A DNA stretch of 14,137 bases, from contig DCUQ01000033.1 of assembly GCA_002327865.1 (NCBI GenBank), positions 85,685-99,821 of the forward strand, given 5' to 3'. The notes under the pieces were generated by a model, which was not told the origin of the DNA, ran no database searches, and was given only the letters and a program-made list of their open reading frames with translations. Position 1 is the first letter of the stretch, and the number at the start of each line of letters is the position of its first letter. This document shows, in pieces, positions 6,545 through 14,137 of the stretch. The translations under genes and the position numbers were made by a program. This stretch comes from Syntrophaceae bacterium UBA2210 (lineage in GTDB: Bacteria > Desulfobacterota > Syntrophia > Syntrophales > UBA2210).

Positions 6545-7531
6545 ATGAAACCGAGACATTTTTTACGATCTACGATGCTGTTTTTATTATGCACGGCAAT
6601 TGTGTCCTTCTCGACTCTTGCCTTTGCCGGACCTTCGGGCACATTAACCATGTTTCACGCGGGCAGTCTTTCCGTCCCCTTCGAGGCTATGGAAAAGGCA
6701 TTTGAAGCCAAATATCCCGATGTCGATCTCCAGCGTGAGGCTGCCGGAAGCCAGAATTGCGCGAGGAAGATAACGGATTTAGGCAAGCCCTGCGACATCA
6801 TGGCATCGGCCGATTACACGGTAATCGACAAGCTGCTCATACCCGGCCACGCGGATTGGAACGTACGTTTCGCCACCAACCAGCTCGTTCTCTGCTACAC
6901 CGACAAGAGTGCTTATGCCGACAAGGTAAATGCGGACAACTGGTATGATATCCTCCAGAAGAAGGATGTCGTATGGGGGCATTCGGATCCGAATCTCGAT
7001 CCCTGCGGATACCGGTCTCTCATGGTCATGCAGCTCGCTGAAAAAGCACTTAAAAAACCAGGTCTTTACCAGGGACTTCTCGCAAACCGGCCCAAGGAAA
7101 ATATCCGGCCCAAATCCGTGGAGTTGATATCTCTTCTCCAGACCGGCAACATGGACTATGCTTGGGAATATCTCTCCGTCGCGGTTCAACACAACCTGAA
7201 ATATGTTGTCCTTCCGGATGAAATCAACCTTGGAAATTACAAGTACGATCCCACATACCAGGAAGTTTTCGTGGAGGTCACCGGCAAGGAACCGGGATCA
7301 AAAATGATCATCAAAGGTCAATCGTGTACGTACGGAGTTACGCTGATTAAAAACGCACCTAACAGAGAAGCGGCCATAGCTTTTCTGCAGTATATGCTCT
7401 CGCCCGAAGGCGGCCTTAAGATACTCAAGGAAATGGGGCAGCCCCCGTTCATCCCATGCCGGGTGCCCACCGCGGAAATGAAAAAAACTCTCCCAGATGA
7501 ACTGCAACAACTGGTTGAGGTCAAAGATTAA
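6545..7531 (+). CDS. wtpA: Tungstate/molybdate ABC transporter, periplasmic binding protein
   Basis: This 328-aa protein captures tungstate or molybdate in the periplasm. Residues 1-28 are a signal peptide (hydrophobic core, then LAFA before Gly29). The mature protein shows the WtpA pattern rather than classical Mod[20 protein letters not shown] (37-55), EAAGS and [20 protein letters not shown] (about 66-91), and [18 protein letters not shown] 6545 is chosen: AAAGGGA (6532-6538) lies six bases upstream and it directly begins the signal peptide. The open frame extends to 6443, but that start lies inside the operator palindrome. It is the first gene of a tight three-gene operon. WtpA proteins generally bind tungstate very tightly; the preferred anion here cannot be decided from sequence. 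Confidence 0.92.
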   Translation: MKPRHFLRSTMLFLLCTAIVSFSTLAFAGPSGTLTMFHAGSLSVPFEAMEKAFEAKYPDVDLQREAAGSQNCARKITDLGKPCDIMASADYTVIDKLLIPGHADWNVRFATNQLVLCYTDKSAYADKVNADNWYDILQKKDVVWGHSDPNLDPCGYRSLMVMQLAEKALKKPGLYQGLLANRPKENIRPKSVELISLLQTGNMDYAWEYLSVAVQHNLKYVVLPDEINLGNYKYDPTYQEVFVEVTGKEPGSKMIIKGQSCTYGVTLIKNAPNREAAIAFLQYMLSPEGGLKILKEMGQPPFIPCRVPTAEMKKTLPDELQQLVEVKD

Positions 7532-8317
7532 GTGACTAAGAAAGAACCTTTTTTCTGGGTTACCGTCTCCTGCGGCATCGTAATTATGGCGTTCATCCTT
7601 CTCCCGCTGATCGAGATGATGACGGCGCCGTCTTTTACGATGCTGAAGGAGACCATAAAGGATAAGGATGTTGTAAGGTCGATCTGGTTGAGCATTTATA
7701 CGGCCGGATCGGCGGCGCTGATTTCATTTGTCTTAGGAACGCCTCTTGCTTATGTTCTGGCACGCAACGATTTCAGAGGGAAAAAACTGGTAGAGAGCAT
7801 CATCGACCTGCCTATAGTCATACCTCATCCTGTTGTGGGCATCGCGATACTCAGCGTTGCCGGGAAAAATCACTGGATCGGCGAATTGATCAGTCAGATC
7901 GGTATCCGCATCATGGGAAGCGTTACCGGAATCATCGTAGTACTTACATTCGTTGGAATGCCTTTTTACATAAACTCCGTCAAGAACGGATTTGAGAGCA
8001 TTCCCTCAAGGCTGGAGAAGGTATCACGCAGCCTTGGAGCATCGATGTTCAGCACCTTTTTCAGGATAACGTTTCCCCTTGCGTGGAGAAGCATGCTTGT
8101 GGGTATTGTCATGTGCTCCGCCCGGGCGATAAGCGAATTCGGCGCCGTGGTAATCGTCGCCTATCACCCCATGATCGCTCCCGTAATGATATACGAACGA
8201 TTCGAAGCATACGGGCTCAAATATTCTCAGCCGGTAGCAGTATGGCTCGTGTTTATCTGCCTTACACTTTTTCTGGTCCTGAGGATACTCACCCTCCACG
8301 ACAGGGAAAAAGCATGA
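7532..8317 (+). CDS. wtpB: Tungstate/molybdate ABC transporter permease
   Basis: This is the inner-membrane channel subunit of 261 aa with about six hydrophobic helices. The EAA loop that contacts the ATPase is visible as EKVSRSLGASMFSTFFRITF. VLGTPLAYVLAR and DLPIVIPHPVVGIA are typical of the ModB/CysT/WtpB group. It starts with GTG directly after the wtpA stop (TAA 7529-7531), with GAGG (7517-7520) inside wtpA as a likely ribosome-binding site. It ends in an ATGA overlap with wtpC, so all three genes are translationally coupled. Confidence 0.92.
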   Translation: MTKKEPFFWVTVSCGIVIMAFILLPLIEMMTAPSFTMLKETIKDKDVVRSIWLSIYTAGSAALISFVLGTPLAYVLARNDFRGKKLVESIIDLPIVIPHPVVGIAILSVAGKNHWIGELISQIGIRIMGSVTGIIVVLTFVGMPFYINSVKNGFESIPSRLEKVSRSLGASMFSTFFRITFPLAWRSMLVGIVMCSARAISEFGAVVIVAYHPMIAPVMIYERFEAYGLKYSQPVAVWLVFICLTLFLVLRILTLHDREKA

Positions 8318-9351
8318 TAAAGATAGAAGATCTCAACATAAACCTTAAAGACTTCCGCCTGCACGACATCAATCTGGAAATAGGGAAAAATGAATTTTTC
8401 ATTCTTATGGGCCCGACAGGCGCCGGGAAAACAGTCCTTCTCGAAGCAATAGCCGGCCTGGTTCCGGTAAAAAGCGGGAGCATCCATATCGGTGGGAAAA
8501 ATGTTACAAGACTTGTCCCTGAGAAACGAGGGGTAAGTATAGTATATCAGGATTACTCGCTCTTCCCCCATCTGACAGTCCGTGAGAACATAACCTATGG
8601 ATTGCATTTTCACAGTATAGACAAAGATGTCTGCGATAGAACATTCGACCGCCTGGTTGAAAATCTGAATCTCTCCTACATCCTGAATCGCTTTACGCTC
8701 AACCTGAGTGGAGGTGAACTGCAGCGGGTCGCCATGGCCCGGGCGCTTATGGTAAACCCGCGGATTCTGCTCCTCGACGAACCGCTTTCGGCGCTGGACC
8801 CGAGTTTCAGAGAGGAAATCAGGGCGGGGCTAAAGAAACTGCACAGGGACTCCAACGTCACATTCCTGATGGTTACACACGATTTTGCCGAAGCGCTTTC
8901 GCTGTCGGACAGGGCGGCGATAATGAACAACGGGAAAATCGTACAGACAGGAACCATGGATGAGATCTTCAAGCGTCCCGATTCCTCCTTCGTTGCCGAT
9001 TTCGTAGGCATGAAAAATCTCCTTACCGCCCGGTTTCATGGGACAAAAGCGTTCGCAGGAAACCTTGAGATCGAATTAGGCGAAAAGCCGGCAGACAACC
9101 ACGGACACATAGCCATCAGACCGGAAGACATCGTCATCAGCACGGAGAAATTGGCCTCAAGCATGCGAAATTCTTTTGAGGGAACCATAACAAAAATATC
9201 CGATTACGGACTATACTACGAAGCGGATATTACGGTAGGTGATATCGTGCTTAAATCTCTGATCACAAAAAGCGCCCTGTTCGATCTCCATCTAACCGAA
9301 GGGATCCCTGTATTCGCTTCCTTTAAGGCAACAGCCATTCATACATTCTGA
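8314..9351 (+). CDS. wtpC: Tungstate/molybdate ABC transporter ATP-binding protein
   Basis: This cytoplasmic ATPase subunit has 345 aa. In order: Walker A GPTGAGKT (33-40), Q-loop VYQDYSLFPHLTV (Gln79), signature LSGGELQRVAMARAL (131-145), Walker B ILLLDEP (151-157), D-loop SALDP and switch His189 (MVTHD). A C-terminal region (about 245-345, with IAIRPEDIVIS and later FEGTITKISDYG) fits a TOBE-like regulatory domain, which may sense the oxyanion. ATG 8314 overlaps the wtpB stop. The frame is open upstream to 8083, but that part lies within wtpB. The stop is TGA 9349-9351. Confidence 0.92.
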   Translation: MIKIEDLNINLKDFRLHDINLEIGKNEFFILMGPTGAGKTVLLEAIAGLVPVKSGSIHIGGKNVTRLVPEKRGVSIVYQDYSLFPHLTVRENITYGLHFHSIDKDVCDRTFDRLVENLNLSYILNRFTLNLSGGELQRVAMARALMVNPRILLLDEPLSALDPSFREEIRAGLKKLHRDSNVTFLMVTHDFAEALSLSDRAAIMNNGKIVQTGTMDEIFKRPDSSFVADFVGMKNLLTARFHGTKAFAGNLEIELGEKPADNHGHIAIRPEDIVISTEKLASSMRNSFEGTITKISDYGLYYEADITVGDIVLKSLITKSALFDLHLTEGIPVFASFKATAIHTF

Positions 9352-9493
9352 ACCCGATACGAAGACAAATCCAGCCGGATATCGAAGTAACCATCCCGTA
9401 ATTTCAAAATTTGTTGGAGATTCTTTTGAGCATATGCTATTGCGTAGCGGGTAGCACCATTTATTACGTTTACCATGTATCGAAAGGGGAAAG

Positions 9494-10156
9494 ATGAAGA
9501 TCACTATCATCTACGACAATGAAACATCGAGAAGCGACCTTGTCCCTGACTGGGGATTCGCCTGCCTTGTGGAAGCACATGGCATAACCATACTTTTCGA
9601 TACCGGGGCAAAGGGAAACATACTTCTCAGAAACATGGAAAAGCTGAATATCGATCCGAAATCCATCGAGATAATCGTAATCTCGCACGGCCACTGGGAC
9701 CATACGGGCGGACTGGAAGACTTTCTCGAAAAGAACAGGAATATAAAGCTGTACATTCCCTCATTCTACGGTATACCCTCCTGTGCCGTCGACGAGGCTA
9801 TCGAGGTAAAAGGACCTATGCAGATTTGCGAAGGAGTCTTCTCCACAGGAGAACTTCAGGGAGAAACAGAAGACGGGATTGAAACCGAACAGTCACTCGT
9901 CGTCCACAACGATAAAGGACCGGTCGTGATAGTCGGCTGCTCCCACCCTGGCGTGAGGGAAATACTGGAATCCGCTTCCACGCACGGAAAAGTCCACGCT
10001 CTTATCGGAGGTCTTCACGGCTTCAGTGAATTCGATATTCTCAAGGAAATAGACATAGTCTGCGCAACACACTGCACCCAATACATAGCTGCAATAAAAT
10101 CGATGTATCCGGATAAATACACCGAAGGCGGCGCGGGCCGGATAATTGAATTATAA
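9494..10156 (+). CDS. Metallo-beta-lactamase-fold hydrolase, dihydropterin-ribofuranosyl-aminobenzene phosphate synthase-like
   Basis: This 220-aa protein carries the zinc-binding motif SHGHWDHTGG (metal ligands in 65-70). The later motifs VGCSHPG (148-153), LIGGLHGF (172-175) and ATHCTQY (191-197) are characteristic of the MBL subgroup annotated as 7,8-dihydropterin-6-methyl-4-(beta-D-ribofuranosyl)aminobenzene 5'-phosphate synthase, an enzyme of methanopterin synthesis in archaea. In bacteria this subgroup is common and mostly uncharacterised, so the reaction here is unknown. ATG 9494 has AAAGGGG a few bases upstream. It follows wtpC by 142 bases and precedes a methyltransferase, with which it probably forms an operon. 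Confidence 0.85.
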   Translation: MKITIIYDNETSRSDLVPDWGFACLVEAHGITILFDTGAKGNILLRNMEKLNIDPKSIEIIVISHGHWDHTGGLEDFLEKNRNIKLYIPSFYGIPSCAVDEAIEVKGPMQICEGVFSTGELQGETEDGIETEQSLVVHNDKGPVVIVGCSHPGVREILESASTHGKVHALIGGLHGFSEFDILKEIDIVCATHCTQYIAAIKSMYPDKYTEGGAGRIIEL

Positions 10157-10193
10157 GAAACCGGCAGAGAAAAAACGAAGGCCAGTGCCGGAG

Positions 10194-10859
10194 ATGAACC
10201 CACGCGATAAGAACAAAGGACCATTCGAAGCACACGCGAAGGAATATGAAGCGTGGTTTGATAAAAACCGGTTTGTATACGAGGCCGAATTACGGGCCGT
10301 CAAGAAATTGTTGCCGGCGAATGGGGAAGGCATAGAGATAGGCGTCGGTTCCGGGAGATTCGCCGCTCCGCTCGGTATCGGGGTCGGAATCGACCCGTCC
10401 CTCGAACTATCCGAAATCGCAGTTAAACGCGGCATAGTGGTTCACGAAGGTGTTGCCGAGAGTCTTCCATTCGATGATGACCGGTTCGATTTTGCGCTTA
10501 TGGTCACTGTAATCTGTTTCATAAACGACATAAAGGCCGCTCTTCGCGAGACCTGCAGGATACTGAAGCCGGGCGGCGCGCTCGTTATCGGGTTCATCGA
10601 CCGTACCAGCCCGGTAGGCAGGAAATACGAACAGTATAAAACCAAAAGCGTATTCTACCGGGATGCATCTTTCTATTCGGCCGACGAGGTGGTTTCCTTC
10701 ATGACAGAAGCAGGGTTCGGCAATTTTTCATTCACGCAGACAATCTTCGGTGATATGGGAGAAATAGACGATACGGAAATAGTAAAAGAGGGGTATGGAG
10801 AGGGTTCATTCGTAGTTGTAAGTGGAGAGAAAAAACAGAACACCGAAGGAGAGAGTTAA
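10194..10859 (+). CDS. Class I SAM-dependent methyltransferase
   Basis: The protein has 221 aa from ATG 10194. Motif I, IEIGVGSGRFAAPL (about 47-60), binds S-adenosylmethionine. GVGIDPSLELSEIA is the second strand with its acidic residue, LPFDDDRFDFALMVTVICFI (91-110) is the motif II/III region, and LKPGGALVIGFIDR is the conserved fourth-strand region. This is the Methyltransf_11 pattern of ubiquinone/menaquinone- or small-molecule-type methyltransferases; the substrate is unknown. The start is uncertain: the frame opens at TTG 10146, inside the preceding gene, and no site has a strong ribosome-binding sequence. The next gene starts directly after the stop. Confidence 0.85.
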   Translation: MNPRDKNKGPFEAHAKEYEAWFDKNRFVYEAELRAVKKLLPANGEGIEIGVGSGRFAAPLGIGVGIDPSLELSEIAVKRGIVVHEGVAESLPFDDDRFDFALMVTVICFINDIKAALRETCRILKPGGALVIGFIDRTSPVGRKYEQYKTKSVFYRDASFYSADEVVSFMTEAGFGNFSFTQTIFGDMGEIDDTEIVKEGYGEGSFVVVSGEKKQNTEGES

Positions 10860-12110
10860 TTGGGATTACTGAAGCTATTCTCAGGTAAAACCCCCGAAGA
10901 ACATGAACGACGGGGAGACAGCTTTTTCGAAAGCACCGAATACGGGGCAGCCCGGCTGGAATACGACACTGCACTGGACAAGATAAAAAAGAGGCATCCG
11001 GAAGATACGGATTCCGAAAGCCGCATCATGGATAAAATGACCAGAAGCACCGAAGCGCTGGCCCTGCAACATAAACAAAACGGGGAATTGCTGATAGAAT
11101 CCGGAGATTATGAAAACGCCTCCGATCTGTTCCTCCTCGCGATGGAACTGACCGAAGATCCCGGTATGACCGCCGGACTTGAAGAGCTGCTTAACAAGAC
11201 TCAAAACAGGATCGGAAATACCGACACGGAGGTTTCCTGGGATTACACTTCCGGGGATCGTTCGGAAGAAAGGGAATGGAGCACACAGGAGGAAGAGTAT
11301 TTCAACGCCCTGTGCGGCGCACTGCCGGATGAAACGCGGGATGCCTATCAAAGCTACGGAGATACATTCATAACGGGGTACGTAGCCCTGAATCAGGGCG
11401 AATATGACCTGGCGGTTACGAAGTTATTGCAGGCACTGGAGGAAAATTCACAGAACAGCCTGATTCCTCTGGAACTGTCAACCGCATACCTTAATCAGGG
11501 AAAATACGAAGATGCCCTGTTGCTCATGAGGCGCTTCATTACAAGCCATCCATACTCTATTCACGGATACGAGATCTTATGCGAAATCCTCTGGGCGATA
11601 AAACGGTTTGATGAAGTCGATGACCTGTTGCTTTCCTGTACGGAAGAACTGGCAACGTCGGCCCCCGTCATGCATCTCAAGGGCGAATCGCTGTATCGTT
11701 CGGGAAGATACCGGGAGGCTGAGACATTCTACCTTAAATTACTTGAGTCCGACGGATGGGACGAGCGCACGACTCTCTCCCTGGCGGCAACATATGAAGC
11801 GCTCGGCAAGCTGGAAGCGGCCCTTGAGCAATACCGCGGTATAATGAATCAATATATCGGATGCGGAGCGAGAGTCGCCCCTTTTATCAAACAAAAGTAT
11901 GCCGACCTTTCGATGGAACTTGGAGATAATTCGGCCAAGATACTGGAAATGTATCTCTCGCTGATCGAGGAAAATCCGGAAAGCAGGGTAAACAACTTTA
12001 GAAAGGTGGCACAGATTTACACCGCCATGGGAAATGAGAGAGAAGCGCGGCGGTACCGGTCATTTGCCGACAAACTGCTAAAAACACCCACAGATTCAAC
12101 ACCCGATTAG
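10860..12110 (+). CDS. Tetratricopeptide-repeat protein
   Basis: This is a 416-aa protein of helical repeats. TPR-like units are clear in the second half, for example YVALNQGEYDLAVTKLLQAL, AYLNQGKYEDALLLMRRFI, SLYRSGRYREAETFYLKLL and ATYEALGKLEAALEQYRGI. There is no signal peptide or membrane helix, so it is probably a cytoplasmic scaffold. An acidic, low-complexity stretch (about residues 120-150) separates the N-terminal helical part from the repeats. The start is TTG 10860, immediately after the methyltransferase stop, with AAGGAG (10846-10851) eight bases upstream. Its partner is unknown; context suggests co-expression with the methyltransferase. Confidence 0.85.
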   Translation: MGLLKLFSGKTPEEHERRGDSFFESTEYGAARLEYDTALDKIKKRHPEDTDSESRIMDKMTRSTEALALQHKQNGELLIESGDYENASDLFLLAMELTEDPGMTAGLEELLNKTQNRIGNTDTEVSWDYTSGDRSEEREWSTQEEEYFNALCGALPDETRDAYQSYGDTFITGYVALNQGEYDLAVTKLLQALEENSQNSLIPLELSTAYLNQGKYEDALLLMRRFITSHPYSIHGYEILCEILWAIKRFDEVDDLLLSCTEELATSAPVMHLKGESLYRSGRYREAETFYLKLLESDGWDERTTLSLAATYEALGKLEAALEQYRGIMNQYIGCGARVAPFIKQKYADLSMELGDNSAKILEMYLSLIEENPESRVNNFRKVAQIYTAMGNEREARRYRSFADKLLKTPTDSTPD

Positions 12111-12119
12111 TTACAAAAA

Positions 12120-12896
12120 ATGAACATCAGACTCCTACTGATCGACGCCCTTAATCTTATCCGTCGCGTGTACGCCGCACAGCCGGGAGATGACGGAGCG
12201 GGTCGTGTAGATGACGCTTTGGCAACAACCGTTCACTCCCTCCAGCGAGCCCTGCGCGAATGCCAACCTACTCACGTTATATGTGTTTTCGACGGACATG
12301 ACCGGAGCTGGCGCCATGACTTGTACCCCGAATACAAGGCCGGGCGTTCACCCATGCCTGAAGCCCTGTATACGCAGATGGACCGGTTCAAAGACGCGTT
12401 TTCCGAGACAGGAGTGCTTTCCATATCGTTCCCCGGGCTGGAGGCGGACGATATTATAGCCACACTGGCGGTAAAGGTGGCGGCGCGGAACGGCACCGTC
12501 ATCATACTTTCAACGGACAAGATGTTTCTGCAACTCGTTTCAGACCTGGTAGTGGTCCGCGATCATTTCCAGAAAGTAACCATGGACCCGGCATTCGTAA
12601 GAGAAACACTGCACGTACATCCGGCGCAGTTGGTGGACCTGTTCGCGCTGGCGGGGTACGCGACCAACAATATAAGCGGCGTGCCTAACGTAGGCCGTAA
12701 GACAGCCGCCAAACTTCTGGGTGACCTGGGAGACCTGGAGACGATACTGTCGGTAGCCTATACTATCAAGGGAAAGCTGGGTGAGATGTTGTACAAACAT
12801 GCCGAAGAAGCCCGCCTGTCACAATCCCTGGTACGCCTGAAAGACGATCTGGAACTGGGGTTGAATCTGAAAACGTTTCGATACATGCCGTCGTAA
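12120..12896 (+). CDS. xni: ExoIX/Xni-like 5'-nuclease (flap endonuclease family)
   Basis: The protein has 258 aa, the size of E. coli Xni (ExoIX), and is similar along its length by eye: LLLIDALNLIRR at the start, then VFDGHDRSWRHDLYPEYKAG and GLEADDIIATLAVKV. Acidic metal-site residues D9, D58, E108, D110 and D111 are present. STDKMFLQL (131-139) lacks the second Asp of the canonical STDKD motif, and GYATNNISGV lacks the Asp pair of the second metal site, as in ExoIX. A helix-hairpin-helix (SGVPNVGRKTAAKLL, 186-200) would bind duplex DNA. It likely acts on flapped DNA in replication or repair. It starts nine bases after the TPR stop with no clear ribosome-binding site. The symbol rests on similarity, not proven orthology. 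Confidence 0.83.
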   Translation: MNIRLLLIDALNLIRRVYAAQPGDDGAGRVDDALATTVHSLQRALRECQPTHVICVFDGHDRSWRHDLYPEYKAGRSPMPEALYTQMDRFKDAFSETGVLSISFPGLEADDIIATLAVKVAARNGTVIILSTDKMFLQLVSDLVVVRDHFQKVTMDPAFVRETLHVHPAQLVDLFALAGYATNNISGVPNVGRKTAAKLLGDLGDLETILSVAYTIKGKLGEMLYKHAEEARLSQSLVRLKDDLELGLNLKTFRYMPS

Positions 12897-12945
12897 TCAC
12901 CCGCTAGCTGTTCAGTTCAATAGCAAACAAAGCGCCGTTTTATTT

Positions 12946-12980
12946 CGGGACAATAACACATCGATAATGGTATTATCCCG
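12946..12980 (+). terminator. Hairpin between the nuclease and peroxiredoxin genes, possible terminator
   Basis: CGGGACAATA (12946-12955) pairs with TATTATCCCG (12971-12980), nine of ten positions, with a 15-base loop. No U-run follows. A TATACA hexamer at 12996-13001 could be the -10 of the next gene, but its -35 is poor. Confidence 0.4.
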
Positions 12981-13077
12981 GACAGCAATAAACTCTATAC
13001 AAACGATGTAGAAACCATGTGATTGCTTAATATCGTTCCGGCAACCTGTAAAAAAGATCTATTGCAAGGAGATAATC

Positions 13078-13536
13078 ATGGCAAGAGTTGCACCGAACAG
13101 TCATGCCCCCGAGTTTACCGCCCTCGATCTTAATGAAAACAGCGTATCACTTTCTGACTTTACCGATCGAATGAACGTATTGCTGGTTCTCAACCGCGGA
13201 TTTTTCTGACCCTTCAGCCGCAGGCACATGGCGCAGTTGCGCCTGGACTATCAGCGCTTCGTAAAACTTAACACGGAAATAATCGTTGTCGGACCGGAGA
13301 AGACCGAACCCTTCCGTGAATACTGGGTTAAGGAAAATCTTCCGTTTGTCGGGATACCGGACCCCGGGCATACCATCCAGGATTTATACGGGCAAGAGGT
13401 CAAACCGTTAAAGCTGGGAAGAATGCCCGCGCAGATGCTGATCGATAAATCGGGCATGCTCCGCTATGTGCACTACGGTAATTCGATGGCCGATATCCCC
13501 TCGAATGACGAGATAATGCATCTGATAACGTTTTAG
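13078..13536 (+). CDS. Peroxiredoxin-like (AhpC/TSA family) selenoprotein, selenocysteine at TGA 13207-13209
   Basis: This 152-aa thioredoxin-fold protein is interrupted once by an in-frame TGA at codon 44. The context is LLVLNRGFF-TGA-PFSRRHMAQL, where family members have the redox motif CPFCR; the TGA falls exactly on the first, catalytic cysteine. Downstream, VVGPEKTEPFREYW, GIPDPGHTIQDLYGQEV, KLGRMPAQMLIDKSG and YGNSMADIPSNDEI continue the family without damage. AAGGAG (13066-13071) lies six bases before ATG 13078. A SECIS-like hairpin follows the TGA. It probably reduces peroxides or disulfides in the cytoplasm (no signal peptide). The second cysteine is Ser47. Starting at GTG 13228 instead would remove the active site. 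Pseudogenisation is much less likely. Confidence 0.9.
13227..13245 (+). promoter_or_regulatory. SECIS-like stem-loop after the peroxiredoxin TGA
   Basis: GGCGC (13230-13234) pairs with GCGCC (13239-13243) around the loop AGTT (13235-13238). The stem continues as CA (13227-13228) with TG (13244-13245), leaving T13229 bulged. The bulged U and a G in the second loop position recall the E. coli fdhF SECIS. The loop lies 26-29 bases after the TGA. Confidence 0.65.
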
Positions 13537-14114
13537 AACCGTGTCGTTATTGTATGCCATAACAACGTAAACTGAGGCTTCCGCCCGTTTCTTCCCGGAC
13601 AGACAGAACACTCTCCCGCCTGTCGATTTTCCACGAGGAAAATCCCCGCTACTGTTTCCGTCACCCGTTCCGACGTACATCGGAGCATCGTATGCAGAAT
13701 CCTTGTTTCTCTCATAAAATCCAGTGGTGATCTCTTGTACGTCGCAGTCTGGATCGCGGATTTTCCTACAGTCTCGTTGTTCCCGACATTACAGAACACC
13801 AATGATTAAAGGACCAGGAGTATTCAAAAGGCAGACGCAGCAGGATGCTATTGCATCAACTTAGAGAATTCATTACCATTTTTATCGAAAAAATATTTGA
13901 CATTGCACTATGAAAGGAGTATCTCTTCAAAAAATACATGGAAGGTGTGAAACACGTGCTCACTTCACAAACAACGCGCAGAAGACGATTCTTACTGCCC
14001 TGTGTATATCCAGTACCACTGTATATCAATGTACTTTAAAGGTGTCTGCTGAAAGGTAAAGTATGTATTGGTTGCCCAATATTTAACAACCTACCTTGAG
14101 GAGGTGAGTATGAC
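13537..14114. other. Region without a convincing gene
   Basis: Besides the hairpin after the peroxiredoxin stop, this stretch has an 8-bp GATTTTCC/GGAAAATC hairpin (13625-13644). It also has a TTGACA (13897-13902) with TATCTC (13920-13925) 17 bases on, a possible promoter, and a TATTGG/CCAATA hairpin (14066-14081). A purine-rich GAGGAGGTGAG precedes an ATG at 14110, as if a gene began there, but it stops after six codons at TAA. Confidence 0.4.
13545..13567 (+). terminator. Imperfect hairpin after the peroxiredoxin gene
   Basis: CGTTATTGT (13545-13553) pairs with ATAACAACG (13559-13567) with one A-C mismatch and one G-U, loop ATGCC, nine bases after the stop. No U-run follows, so terminator function is uncertain. 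Confidence 0.35.
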
Positions 14115-14137
14115 TGACCTTACCCCCTAAAACTAGG
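14115..14137. mobile_element. Possible terminal inverted repeat of an IS3-family insertion sequence, cut by the window edge
   Basis: The last 23 bases begin TGACCTTACCCCCTAAAAC. IS3-family ends start with TG and often have a C-rich block followed by AAAA and a GG; IS3 itself begins TGATCTTACCC. It lies just after a strong ribosome-binding site and an ATG, as though an element had inserted at the start of a gene. Only one end is visible and no transposase can be seen, so this is tentative. Confidence 0.35.

Noticed and set aside
13533..13802. Minus-strand open frame of 89 codons beyond the peroxiredoxin gene
   Set aside because: It has a TTG start without a ribosome-binding site, runs into the peroxiredoxin 3' end and shows no domain I recognise; a remnant of a gene cannot be excluded.
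13910..14059. 49-codon plus-strand frame beginning MKGVSLQKIHG
   Set aside because: No ribosome-binding site; its ATG sits inside the spacer of a possible promoter, and no known protein pattern is visible.
1..14137. CRISPR arrays, tRNA or rRNA genes
   Set aside because: No regularly spaced repeats and no tRNA- or rRNA-like segment were seen on reading the window.

Overview
The window looks like a chromosomal piece from an anaerobic, respiring, Gram-negative bacterium, most likely of the Desulfobacterota (former Deltaproteobacteria) type. This is an inference from gene content: a 13-heme c-type cytochrome paired with a membrane cytochrome b, a tungstate/molybdate importer, an iron-sulfur flavoprotein and two genes that appear to encode selenocysteine. 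Nothing in the window fixes the species. TGA is a normal stop for several genes here (the dipeptide transporter fragment, manC, wtpB, wtpC), so the in-frame TGAs discussed below are not explained by a changed genetic code.

Layout, nearly all on the plus strand. Positions 1-341 hold the 3' end of an oligopeptide/dipeptide ABC transporter ATPase. Positions 608-2694 carry mannose-1-phosphate guanylyltransferase, a SemiSWEET sugar transporter coupled to it by an ATGA overlap, and an iron-sulfur flavoprotein, closed by a strong hairpin terminator at 2841-2875. A periplasmic rhodanese (2902-3345) is read on the minus strand, divergently from the central unit: a multiheme cytochrome (3689-5377) and a cytochrome b561-like membrane protein (5381-6004). 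A 540-base non-coding stretch with a good promoter and a 16-bp perfect palindrome precedes wtpABC (6545-9351). Then come a metallo-beta-lactamase-fold hydrolase, a SAM methyltransferase, a TPR protein and an ExoIX/Xni-like nuclease (9494-12896), a peroxiredoxin-like selenoprotein (13078-13536), and about 600 bases without a convincing gene that may end in the tip of an IS3-family element.

The most interesting part is the cytochrome. Its signal peptide and first heme site are separated from twelve more heme sites and a C-terminal membrane anchor by one in-frame TGA (3893-3895) in a Gly/Glu-rich linker. A 9-bp stem with a GUU loop lies 18-20 bases past the TGA, close to the distance of the SECIS loop in E. 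coli fdhF. Translation restarting after the TGA would give a cytochrome with no export signal, so selenocysteine readthrough is the simplest reading. With the cytochrome b and the divergent exported rhodanese it forms a plausible, perhaps undescribed, periplasmic electron-transfer module built around a selenocysteine. The peroxiredoxin-like gene carries a second in-frame TGA, exactly at the catalytic position of its family and also followed by a SECIS-like hairpin, which independently supports selenocysteine decoding in this genome. The selA/B/C/D machinery is not in the window.
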